This document shows, in pieces, positions 1-6,065 of a stretch of 8,113 nucleotides of DNA. The number at the start of each line of letters is the position of its first letter. The first letter of the stretch is position 1. This stretch comes from Methanobrevibacter sp. (lineage in GTDB: Archaea; Methanobacteriota; Methanobacteria; Methanobacteriales; Methanobacteriaceae): positions 1 to 8,113 of the forward strand of contig JADLKP010000098.1 of the NCBI GenBank assembly GCA_016838945.1, in the 5' to 3' direction. The notes below the pieces were generated by a model. That model saw only the letters and a list, made by a program, of their open reading frames with translations, was not told the origin of the DNA and searched no databases. A program made the translations under genes and the position numbers.

Positions 1-83
1 TAATAAATCTTTTTAAAAAAATAATATTAATAAAAATAGTATAAAAACTCAAAAATAGTAATAAAATCTTCAAAAAAGTAAGT

Positions 84-106
84 TAAAATAAAAAAAATAA
101 AAAAAA
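84..106 (-). terminator. T-tract terminator downstream of vorA
   Basis: Read on the minus strand this is a pair of T8 runs separated by one A (A8 at 90-97 and 99-106 on the plus strand). It lies about 100 bp past the vorA stop codon. Archaeal RNA polymerase commonly stops at such U-tracts without needing a hairpin, so this is a good end for the vor transcript. The rest of 1-137 is A/T-rich DNA with no ORF or recognisable motif. Confidence 0.5.
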
Positions 107-137
107 GACTAATTGAGAGAATTACTCCCAACTAGAG

Positions 138-222
138 AAAAAGTTTTAATCAAACTTTTGCGAGCCGTAGGCGAGTAAAAGTTTGGAAAAAGTTTTGATC
201 AAACTTTTTCTAAAAGTTTGGA
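138..222. repeat. Composite inverted/direct repeat behind vorA
   Basis: Two tandem copies of one module are visible. Copy 1 starts at 138 with an A5GTTT/AAACTTTT inverted repeat (138-159), continues with a 16-bp GC-rich insert (160-175) and ends in TAAAAGTTTGGA (176-187). Copy 2 starts at 187 with A5GTTT/AAACTTTTT (187-209), lacks the insert and ends in the same TAAAAGTTTGGA (211-222). The cores differ by one base (TAATC versus TGATC). The end of copy 2 lies inside the last codons of vorA. A third copy of the insert-free form is at 6527-6560. The pattern fits a dispersed intergenic element, possibly one used as a transcript 3' end. Confidence 0.7.
151..185 (+). other. GC-capped hairpin inside the repeat
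   Basis: CAAACTTTT (151-159) pairs perfectly with AAAAGTTTG (177-185). Between them, plus-strand RNA can continue with G160-U176, C161-G175, tandem G-A/A-G (162-163 with 173-174), and GCC (164-166) with GGC (170-172) closed by a GUA triloop. The CGAG/CGAG arrangement is the context in which tandem sheared G-A pairs are known to be stable. The minus strand would have U-C mismatches at those places, so a structured RNA would favour the plus strand, antisense to the vor 3' end. Expression is unknown. Confidence 0.4.
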
Positions 223-1712
223 TGATTTTCCCTTAACCATTTAGCTCCAGCTTCTAAAACTTTTAAATTAATGTCAATAAGTTTTGGCTTAGCTGCAAAG
301 GTTTCCTTGATTCCTTCAGCAAATGCGTCTTGAGACAATATTGGACTGTCCTTACCAAGTTCCATCAATGCACCTAAAATGGCTGTGTTCATGGCTTTTG
401 CATTTCCCATTTCAGTAGCTATTTCCCTTGCAGGAATGGAAATGATTTCAACATTGTCCTTTACATCAAGATTATCCTTGCCATAATTTCCTGCTCTTGC
501 ATCATAGAGAATGGTTCCACCTTCCTTTACATCAATGGAATACTTTTCAAGGGATGGCTTGTTCATTGCAATCAATACGTCACATTCCTCTACAACAGGA
601 GAACCAATGGTTTTAGCTGAAATGGTTACGGAACAGTTGGAGGTTCCTCCTCTTTGCTCAGGGCCATAACTTGGGTACCAAGACACTTCCTTACCTTCAC
701 TGCATGCTGCTTGAGCCAATGTAAGACCAGTGCTTAATACTCCTTGACCTCCAAAACCTACGACTTTGACTTTGCAGTCTTCAAAGTCATCTTCAACTTT
801 AGCGATTTCCTTGCTTCTGTCTACACCAAAGACCTCATCCAATGATTCAATTGAAAAGTCACTTACTGGTCTTTGCTTAGGTTCCCTTTCTTTGGATAAA
901 TCTCTGAATCGTTTAACTGGGAATTCCTTACCCATTTCATTAATCAAGAAGTCTTCCACTCCTTTCACATCTCTTTTAATGTTTGTTGGACATGGTGACA
1001 AGACTTCAACGAATGAGTATCCTTTTCCTTCCTTTTGAACCAACAATGCTTTTTTAATAGCTATTTTAGCTTTTCTGATGAGTTTTGGATTAGCAAGAGA
1101 TACCCTTTCAATAAACACAGGTGCCTTGAGGTTATCTACAAGTTCACACATATGCAATGGGTAGCCTGCAAAATTGGCATCCCTACCGTTTTGACAAGTG
1201 ACAGTCTTCTCACCAATCAAGGTGGTTGGCGCCATTTGACCACCGGTCATTCCATAAACAGTATTGTTTACAAAGAAAACTGCAATTTTCTCTCCACGGT
1301 TTGCTGCCTGTAATGTTTCATTCAAACCAATGGATGCTAAATCCCCATCTCCTTGATAGCTCATTACAATAGCATTGTCTTCAGCTCTTGAAATACCAGT
1401 TGCAACAGCAGGAGCCCTTCCGTGAGCAGTCTGCACATTACCTGCATTGAAATAGTAATAATTGAATACGGAACATCCTACAGGAGAAATCATAACTGAC
1501 CTTTCTTGAATGTCCAATTCATCAATCACTTCTCCAATCAATTTAAGAAGGATACCATGACCGCAACCAGCACAGAAGTGAGTGTTATAAATGTCATTTC
1601 CTTTTCTTGGGTAGCTGTCATTTAAGGATTTTGGATTCTTAAGAACTTTTTCTTCTATCTCGCTTTTTTGAACTTTTTCCGTATTTTCTTCACTAACTCT
1701 TATGTTATCCAT
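210..1712 (-). CDS. vorA: 2-oxoacid (ketoisovalerate):ferredoxin oxidoreductase, fused beta-gamma subunit
   Basis: This is the catalytic subunit of a CoA- and thiamine-diphosphate-dependent cytoplasmic enzyme that interconverts branched 2-oxoacids with acyl-CoA, CO2 and reduced ferredoxin. Residues about 35-270 are the beta (TPP) domain: CAGCGHG at 47-53, and GDGD at 121-124 followed by NN at 149-150 for TPP-magnesium. C47, C50, C80 and C241 (in LSPCPT) match the four ligands of the proximal 4Fe-4S cluster. Residues about 313-497 are a gamma domain with GFGGQGV (319-325) and SYGPEQRGG (348-356). The beta-gamma fusion, about 500 residues long, is the arrangement I recall for Methanothermobacter VorA, which favours Vor over the four-gene Por and Kor enzymes. 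Residues 1-34 are a charged, variable extension. ATG 1712 is preceded by a near-perfect Shine-Dalgarno. It is the last gene of vorCBA, and the stop and last codons lie in a repeat. Substrate specificity is inferred. Confidence 0.85.
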   Translation of the reverse strand: MDNIRVSEENTEKVQKSEIEEKVLKNPKSLNDSYPRKGNDIYNTHFCAGCGHGILLKLIGEVIDELDIQERSVMISPVGCSVFNYYYFNAGNVQTAHGRAPAVATGISRAEDNAIVMSYQGDGDLASIGLNETLQAANRGEKIAVFFVNNTVYGMTGGQMAPTTLIGEKTVTCQNGRDANFAGYPLHMCELVDNLKAPVFIERVSLANPKLIRKAKIAIKKALLVQKEGKGYSFVEVLSPCPTNIKRDVKGVEDFLINEMGKEFPVKRFRDLSKEREPKQRPVSDFSIESLDEVFGVDRSKEIAKVEDDFEDCKVKVVGFGGQGVLSTGLTLAQAACSEGKEVSWYPSYGPEQRGGTSNCSVTISAKTIGSPVVEECDVLIAMNKPSLEKYSIDVKEGGTILYDARAGNYGKDNLDVKDNVEIISIPAREIATEMGNAKAMNTAILGALMELGKDSPILSQDAFAEGIKETFAAKPKLIDINLKVLEAGAKWLRENHPNF

Positions 1713-1716
1713 CTTT

Positions 1717-1726
1717 TCACCTCCTT
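1717..1726 (-). promoter_or_regulatory. Strong ribosome binding site of vorA
   Basis: The minus strand reads AAGGAGGTGA, an almost full complement of the 16S rRNA 3' end, ending 4 bases before ATG 1712 and overlapping the vorB stop codon. It fixes the vorA start and indicates that vorA is translated from the vorB message. Confidence 0.85.
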
Positions 1727-2891
1727 AATCAACCACCCTATGGTTATGATAGTTGTCATTGTCCAATTCATCCTGATAATCCTTATCAGATAAGTAGGAA
1801 GCATCAAATTCCTTATCTTCACTATCTACCTTGTGACGTTCATCACTGCCTACCATCTCATAGATTTCATTAAGGATATCCTTAAGCTCAATTAATTTTC
1901 CACCCATTCTGTTTACCAAATGGACTTCATCATAGCCCGCAGCCATTTTCACATCTTCTCTTAATTGGCCGTTACTCATTTCAACTGAAACGAATTTGAC
2001 TCCTTTGTCTGCTAACTCTCTGATTCTTTTCTCTGGGAATGGGAATAATGTAATTGGTCTTAAGAGTCCTAACTTGATGCCTTTTTCTCTTGCGACATCA
2101 ACTGCAGTTCTTGATAATCTGCTGCTTGTTCCATAGGATACAAGTACAATTTCAGCATCTTCAACCATATACTCTTCATAAAGAACTTCATTTTTCTTAA
2201 TCTCTTCATATTTTTCCTGAAGTTCAAAATTGAATTCCTCCAATTGATCGAAGTCCAAGAAAATGGATGTGACTAAGTTATCCATAGTTTCCTTATTTCC
2301 TCTAACAGCCCAAGAATCATCAATTGTTGGTTCAACAGCTTCAGTTGGGAATGTTAAAGGCTCTGCCATTTGTCCAAGTGTACCGTCAGCAAGCACCACT
2401 ACAGGGTTTCTGTATTTTGTAGTGAGTTCAAATGCTTTCATTGTAAAGTCACACATCTCTTGAACACTATTAGGTGCCAATACTATATTCCTATAGTTTC
2501 CGTGGCCTCCACCTTTAACGATTTGATTATAATCCCCTTGCTCAGGACCTATATTACCTAAACCAGGACCTGCTCTCATAATGTCCACAATTACAGCAGG
2601 CAATTCAGCACCTGCCAAAAATGTGAATCCTTCTTGCATTAAGCTGATACCTGGACCAGAGGAAGCACTCATCACTCTGTGGCCTGTGGAAGCTCCTCCG
2701 TAGATCATGTTTACAGAAGCCTCTTCACTTTCAGCCTGTACAAATTTTCTACCTAACATTGGGAAATATTTGGAAGCTTCATGGAGAATTTCACTTGCAG
2801 GGGTGATTGGATATCCGAAAAAACAATCACAGCCAGCGTATAAGGCTCCAATAATTACCGCTGTATTTCCTTTTACAATTTGATTACTCAT
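1725..2891 (-). CDS. vorB: 2-oxoacid (ketoisovalerate):ferredoxin oxidoreductase, alpha subunit
   Basis: This is the alpha subunit, which pairs with VorA to complete the TPP active site and bind substrate. The N-terminal pyrimidine-binding domain has GYPITPAS at 26-33, ESEEAS at 54-59 and SSGPGISLMQE at 77-87. Residues about 245-345 form the second domain, with LLRPITLFPFP at 276-286. All are typical of pyruvate/2-oxoacid ferredoxin oxidoreductase alpha chains. The protein has 388 residues; as I recall the Methanothermobacter VorB is about 350, so the acidic, Tyr/His-rich tail from about 349 looks like an extension. The ATG directly follows the vorC stop (TAAATG), with a GGAGAT ribosome site inside the end of vorC, so the two are translationally coupled. 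It could also act on other 2-oxoacids, but the family call itself is secure. Confidence 0.85.
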   Translation of the reverse strand: MSNQIVKGNTAVIIGALYAGCDCFFGYPITPASEILHEASKYFPMLGRKFVQAESEEASVNMIYGGASTGHRVMSASSGPGISLMQEGFTFLAGAELPAVIVDIMRAGPGLGNIGPEQGDYNQIVKGGGHGNYRNIVLAPNSVQEMCDFTMKAFELTTKYRNPVVVLADGTLGQMAEPLTFPTEAVEPTIDDSWAVRGNKETMDNLVTSIFLDFDQLEEFNFELQEKYEEIKKNEVLYEEYMVEDAEIVLVSYGTSSRLSRTAVDVAREKGIKLGLLRPITLFPFPEKRIRELADKGVKFVSVEMSNGQLREDVKMAAGYDEVHLVNRMGGKLIELKDILNEIYEMVGSDERHKVDSEDKEFDASYLSDKDYQDELDNDNYHNHRVVD

Positions 2892-3146
2892 TTAAGCATC
2901 TCCTTTAGGTTTTCTAGTCCTTCTAGGAATATGAACTTCAATAGCTAATGGTTCCGGACAAGTATAATAACAATCTCCACAACCAATACAACCTTCTCCA
3001 GTATATTCTGCATATTGATATCCGCTATCATTAATTTCTTCACTTAATTTAAGGCATTCCTCTTTGCAAACGCTAATGCATCTTAAGCATGCCTTACAAT
3101 TGTTTTTACTAATGATTGGATATGGTTTTACTTGATTTTGATTCAT
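2892..3146 (-). CDS. vorC: Ferredoxin-like 2x[4Fe-4S] subunit of the 2-oxoacid oxidoreductase
   Basis: This 84-residue electron-transfer subunit should carry electrons between the TPP active site and external ferredoxin. It has two cluster motifs: C17-x2-C20-x2-C23-x3-C27 and C53-x2-C56-x2-C59-x3-C63-P. In the usual pattern each cluster takes three cysteines from one motif and the fourth from the other. The first motif is followed by Lys instead of the common Pro, and an additional C31 lies four residues further on. The C-terminus (PRRTRKPKG) is basic. It is first in vorCBA and abuts vorB without a gap. ATG 3146 is the only Met near the N-terminus; the upstream ribosome site is weak. Length and gene order match delta-type subunits fused to neither partner. 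Confidence 0.85.
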   Translation of the reverse strand: MNQNQVKPYPIISKNNCKACLRCISVCKEECLKLSEEINDSGYQYAEYTGEGCIGCGDCYYTCPEPLAIEVHIPRRTRKPKGDA

Positions 3147-3194
3147 TTACACACTATCCATTTTTTTAATACTTAATTAATTTAATATTCACAA

Positions 3195-3205
3195 AAATTT
3201 ATAAG
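3195..3205 (-). promoter_or_regulatory. Candidate TATA box of vorCBA
   Basis: The minus strand reads CTTATAAATTT, ending about 49 bases before the vorC ATG. A start about 25 bases downstream would give a leader of roughly 25 nt. The spacer is so A/T-rich that other TATA-like strings exist (for example near 3211-3217), so the choice is tentative. Confidence 0.35.
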
Positions 3206-3318
3206 CATCCTATAAATTAATAAATTAAAGTAACTTCACAAAATTTTAAATGTTTTCATAAATTCAATAATTAGAATTTACACACAAAATTGTAAAGTCC
3301 TATTTTAAAATTAAATTT

Positions 3319-3325
3319 AAAAAAA
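3319..3325 (-). terminator. T-tract after the acyl-CoA synthetase gene
   Basis: This is a T7 run on the minus strand 26 bases past the synthetase stop, inside the 204-bp spacer before vorC. With the separate TATA-like box downstream it suggests that the synthetase and vorCBA are separate transcripts, although read-through is possible. Confidence 0.35.
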
Positions 3326-3350
3326 TAATAAATTTAAAATGAAAAGAGGA

Positions 3351-5021
3351 TTATAATTTGCTTTCATCCTCAGTTCTAATAACTTTTCTTTGGATTTTAC
3401 CACTGATGGTTTTAGGCAACTCTTCGACAAATTCAATCATTCTTGGATATTTATAAGGAGCAGTTGCATGTTTTACATGATTCTGAATCTCTTTTTTAAG
3501 CTCTTCACTTGGCTCGAATCCTTTTGCAAGAACGATTGTTGCCTTTACGATTTGTCCTCTGAGTTCATCAGGAACACCGGTAATTGCACATTCTAAAACT
3601 GAAGGGTGGGAAATTACAGCATTTTCCACTTCATACGGCCCAATACGGTAACCTGATGATTTGATTATATCATCATTTCTACCAACGAATGTATAATAAC
3701 CATCTTCATCCATATAAGCAGTGTCTCCACAGTGGTAATAACCGTCATGACATACCTCATCAGTTTTTTCTTGGTTTCTATAGTATTCCATAAATAAACC
3801 AACTGATTTTTCTCCACTAATGTCAAAACATATTTCTCCTTCAGATCCGATATCCACGACATTATGATCTGAATCTAAAAGACTTACCTTAAATGCAGGG
3901 GATGGTTTACCTACACATCCGGTTTTAGACTCCATCCAAATGAATGTTGCCAATGAAAGGGTGGTTTCGGTCTGTCCGAATCCTTCCTTAATCTCCAATC
4001 CAGTAAATTCTTTAAATCTATTAAACACTTCAGGAGGCAATGGCTCTCCTGCAGTGGTTGCATACTGTATATTTGAAAAGTCAAATTGAGACAGGTCCTC
4101 CTTAATCAAGAATCTGTAGATTGTTGGAGGTGCACAGAAAGTATTTACTCCATTTTCTATAATTTTTTCCATTAAATCCAAACCATTGAACCTTACATAG
4201 TCGTAAACAAACACAGCAGATCCAGCAATCCATTGACCGTAATAATTACCCCAAACTGCTTTACCCCATCCAGTGTCTGCTGAAGTATGGTGAACACCAT
4301 CTTCCACAACATTATGCCAGTATTTTGCAGTAATCAAGTGTCCGATTGCATAAGTATGGTCATGTGCAACCATCTTAGGGTTTCCAGTAGTTCCGCTTGA
4401 GAAATAAATCAGGAATGGTTCATATTCATGAGTAGCATCCTCACCAGTTGGCCTTTCGAATTCATCACTCATCCCAGCCATTTCTTCATCAAAATTGAAC
4501 CAGCCTTCCTTATCGATGTTACCTACTAATGCCTTTTTAAGATCGATGCCTAATTCTTTCTCACAAGCTTCATAATCTGGAATCAATTGGTCCTCTTCAA
4601 CAGATACAACCATTTTGATGCTTGCATTTTCCACACGGTAAACGATATCGTGAAGCTTTACCATATGTGTGGTTGGAATGGCTATCGCACCGATTTTGTG
4701 AAGCGCAGTCATGCAGATCCAAAATTCATACCTGTTTTTTAAGGTAAGCAATACTGCATCTCCCTTATTGATTCCTTGAGATTTAAAGAAGTTTGCAGCC
4801 TTATTAGATAATTTTTTCATATCTGTAAAGGTAAATACCTTTTTCTCGTTATCATCACACCAAATTAAAGCGATTTTTTCAGGATCTATTCTTGCATATT
4901 CATCCACTACATCAAATCCAAAATTAAAATCCTTTGGCACATTAAATTCAAAATTATCGTAAAAATCCTTATACGATTTAAAATCAACTCTCTTTACGAA
5001 GTTTCCTATTAAAGATGTCAT
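3351..5021 (-). CDS. AMP-forming acyl-CoA synthetase (medium/branched-chain type)
   Basis: This cytoplasmic enzyme converts a carboxylic acid, ATP and CoA to acyl-CoA, AMP and diphosphate. It has 556 residues, the usual length, and carries the ANL-superfamily motifs in order: SSGTTGNPK (208-216, ATP loop), SADTGWGK (247-254, typical of ACSM/MACS-like enzymes), GFGQTE (347-352), CGD (431-433), GRNDDIIKSSGYRIGP (447-462, hinge and CoA region) and PKTISGK with the adenylation lysine at 542. I see no missing catalytic residue. ATG 5021 has a GAGTGAT ribosome-site-like sequence four bases upstream. Its neighbours are an HTH-cupin regulator upstream and vorCBA downstream, which suggests that the product acyl-CoA is a Vor substrate, such as isobutyryl-, isovaleryl- or 2-methylbutyryl-CoA. 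The exact acid cannot be read from sequence; acetate, propionate or aryl acids remain possible. Confidence 0.85.
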   Translation of the reverse strand: MTSLIGNFVKRVDFKSYKDFYDNFEFNVPKDFNFGFDVVDEYARIDPEKIALIWCDDNEKKVFTFTDMKKLSNKAANFFKSQGINKGDAVLLTLKNRYEFWICMTALHKIGAIAIPTTHMVKLHDIVYRVENASIKMVVSVEEDQLIPDYEACEKELGIDLKKALVGNIDKEGWFNFDEEMAGMSDEFERPTGEDATHEYEPFLIYFSSGTTGNPKMVAHDHTYAIGHLITAKYWHNVVEDGVHHTSADTGWGKAVWGNYYGQWIAGSAVFVYDYVRFNGLDLMEKIIENGVNTFCAPPTIYRFLIKEDLSQFDFSNIQYATTAGEPLPPEVFNRFKEFTGLEIKEGFGQTETTLSLATFIWMESKTGCVGKPSPAFKVSLLDSDHNVVDIGSEGEICFDISGEKSVGLFMEYYRNQEKTDEVCHDGYYHCGDTAYMDEDGYYTFVGRNDDIIKSSGYRIGPYEVENAVISHPSVLECAITGVPDELRGQIVKATIVLAKGFEPSEELKKEIQNHVKHATAPYKYPRMIEFVEELPKTISGKIQRKVIRTEDESKL

Positions 5022-5058
5022 TATATCACTCTATTTTAATCTGGCAAATATCCCCCTA

Positions 5059-5067
5059 GAATATAAG
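5059..5067 (-). promoter_or_regulatory. Candidate TATA box of the synthetase gene
   Basis: The minus strand reads CTTATATTC, ending 37 bases before ATG 5021. A start about 25 bases downstream gives a leader of about 15 nt. It is flanked by G/C-richer blocks (CCCCC at 5052-5056 and GCCC at 5067-5070), which stand out from the A/T-only surroundings. Confidence 0.4.
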
Positions 5068-5089
5068 CCCAATCCATTATATTTTCAAA

Positions 5090-5158
5090 CACAATATTTA
5101 ATTAATTTTATGTTTAATCATGTTATATTTAATTCACAATTTATATTTAATTTACATA
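5090..5158. repeat. ATATTTAATT repeats between regulator and synthetase
   Basis: The 10-mer ATATTTAATT occurs exactly at 5094-5103, 5125-5134 and 5143-5152. The last two belong to an 18-bp tandem pair (5123-5140 and 5141-5158) matching at 15 of 18 positions and running into the end of the regulator gene. CACAAT precedes two of the three copies (5090-5095 and 5135-5140). They could be binding sites upstream of the synthetase promoter, or simple A/T drift. Confidence 0.4.
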
Positions 5159-5703
5159 ATTACAGCTAAAAATTTAGCCTTTTCACCATTTAAAGCAATC
5201 ATTGCATGTTTACAAGTTGCATCGAAGAAAATGGAATCTCCTTCATTTAAGATAATCTCATTATCCTTAATGAAAATTTTTACAGTTCCTTCAAGAATAT
5301 AGTTAAATTCCTGCCCTGCATGGGCATTTAAAGAAGGAATGGCATCTTCTTTAGGATCAACAGTTACAATAAACATTTCGGCCTTTTTATGAATAAACTT
5401 TTTACATAAGTTTTCATACTTGTATTCTTTCCTTCTGTCAACTGCGAAACCCTTATTTGCTCTTGTAACATCAAAATAATTCATACGGGTTTCTTCACCT
5501 GTGAGAATCAAAGCTAAATCAACCTTAAATATATGTGCAATCTGGTATAAGAAACTGGCAGGAATATCTACAATGCCTTCCTCATAGGAAATATAAGTTT
5601 CTTCATCAACATCGAGCTCTTTAGCAATTTCTTCTGTTGTAATATCGGACAATTCTCTTAATTCCTTAATTCTCATTCCGATATCTTTATTTACATCACT
5701 CAT
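5152..5703 (-). CDS. HTH (XRE-type) cupin-domain transcriptional regulator
   Basis: This is a predicted DNA-binding regulator of 183 residues. Residues about 7-63 form a Cro/CI-type helix-turn-helix (IGMRIKELRELSDITTEEIA onward, then SYEEG at 39-43). Residues about 105-182 form a small cupin barrel that could bind a ligand. In the cupin, H128, E132 and G139 fit motif 1 and G155 and H166 fit motif 2, but the usual first His of HxH is Asn 126, so metal binding may be altered or absent. The reading frame can begin at GTG 5712, but I choose ATG 5703 because ATG is preferred and the HTH remains complete. It lies upstream of the synthetase without a clear terminator between them, so the two may be co-transcribed. 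Three tandem repeats over its promoter suggest autoregulation. The ligand is probably a carboxylic acid or its CoA ester (inference). Confidence 0.85.
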   Translation of the reverse strand: MSDVNKDIGMRIKELRELSDITTEEIAKELDVDEETYISYEEGIVDIPASFLYQIAHIFKVDLALILTGEETRMNYFDVTRANKGFAVDRRKEYKYENLCKKFIHKKAEMFIVTVDPKEDAIPSLNAHAGQEFNYILEGTVKIFIKDNEIILNEGDSIFFDATCKHAMIALNGEKAKFLAVIM

Positions 5704-5742
5704 TTTAACCACTTTAGATTTTCTTATAAATTTTATCTTTAT

Positions 5743-5793
5743 AAATTTATAAATATGTTAAATTTATAAATATGTTAAATTTAGAAATATGTT
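5743..5793. repeat. Three tandem 17-bp repeats upstream of the regulator
   Basis: AAATTTATAAATATGTT is present exactly at 5743-5759 and 5760-5776 and with one change (T to G) at 5777-5793; a decayed partial fourth unit follows at 5796-5809. On the minus strand the first unit provides a TTTATAAA TATA-like box about 40 bases before ATG 5703, so the array covers the core promoter and the region just upstream. This is what an autoregulatory operator would look like, though the composition is very A/T-rich. Confidence 0.6.
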
Positions 5794-5806
5794 TTAAATT
5801 TGCCAT

Positions 5807-5870
5807 ATTTTATATAATTATATTCATATAAAGCAATATTCTATTTTATAAAAATTTTATATAATTATAT
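5807..5870. repeat. 17-bp direct repeat with palindromic core in the divergent spacer
   Basis: ATTTTATATAATTATAT occurs exactly at 5807-5823 and 5854-5870, start to start 47 bp. The second copy sits in the perfect 16-bp palindrome TTATATAATTATATAA (5857-5872). It lies between the regulator promoter and the genes on the plus strand. Function is unknown: it may be a protein site, a chromatin-protein site or an easily melted region. Confidence 0.45.
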
Positions 5871-5890
5871 AATATATAACATTGTATAGA

Positions 5891-5899
5891 TTTATAATT
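5891..5899 (+). promoter_or_regulatory. Candidate TATA box before a 20-codon ORF
   Basis: TTTATAATT ends 39 bases before ATG 5939; a start about 25 bases downstream would leave a leader of about 19 nt. It is supported only by spacing to the ribosome-site-like AGAGGT at 5927-5932. Confidence 0.2.
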
Positions 5900-5938
5900 A
5901 AAGTAATATAAATATTGTGGTAAATAAGAGGTAAAATC

Positions 5939-6001
5939 ATGAAAAAAATAGAAAAAAGCATTTTTTTTAACCTAACAAAGTTAATTAATGTAGTTAATTG
6001 A
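5939..6001 (+). CDS. Possible 20-residue leader peptide
   Basis: A 20-codon frame starts at ATG 5939, six bases after the ribosome-site-like AGAGGT (5927-5932), and ends at TGA 5999-6001. The peptide begins MKKIEKSIFF and is basic then hydrophobic, with no recognised motif. The stop overlaps a 15-bp palindrome (TTAATTG-A-CAATTAA, 5994-6008). It lies 145 bp upstream of the 122-residue gene on the same strand, so it might be a leader peptide or an independent small protein. The spacing of ribosome site and start is good, but a short frame in A/T-rich DNA can arise by chance. I see nothing else coding in 5704-6146. Confidence 0.2.
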   Translation: MKKIEKSIFFNLTKLINVVN

Positions 6002-6065
6002 CAATTAATAAAAGTAAATTAGAAATTTATAAAAAATTTTAAATAAAAAACATGATTTATAAAAA

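Noticed and set aside
138..222. Possible CRISPR array
   Set aside because: The units are nested inverted repeats with no regular unique spacers.
766..1313. Two overlapping plus-strand reading frames of about 90 codons
   Set aside because: They lie antisense inside vorA, whose motifs are intact; they have no family features and no convincing ribosome sites.
3147..3350. Riboswitch or other structured leader before vorC, and TTTACA-N8-TGTAAA at 3277-3296 as an operator
   Set aside because: The spacer is almost only A/T with no conserved riboswitch core; the 6-bp arms are too short to separate from chance.
3351..3362. C-terminal Ser-Lys-Leu of the synthetase, like a peroxisomal targeting signal
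   Set aside because: Archaea have no peroxisomes; the match is coincidental.
3665..3862. A second minus-strand frame of 65 codons
   Set aside because: It is an alternative frame inside the acyl-CoA synthetase, across its conserved CGD and GRNDD motifs.
5704..5712. GTG start of the HTH-cupin protein at 5712
   Set aside because: It adds only Met-Val-Lys before an ATG, so ATG 5703 was preferred, though GTG cannot be excluded.
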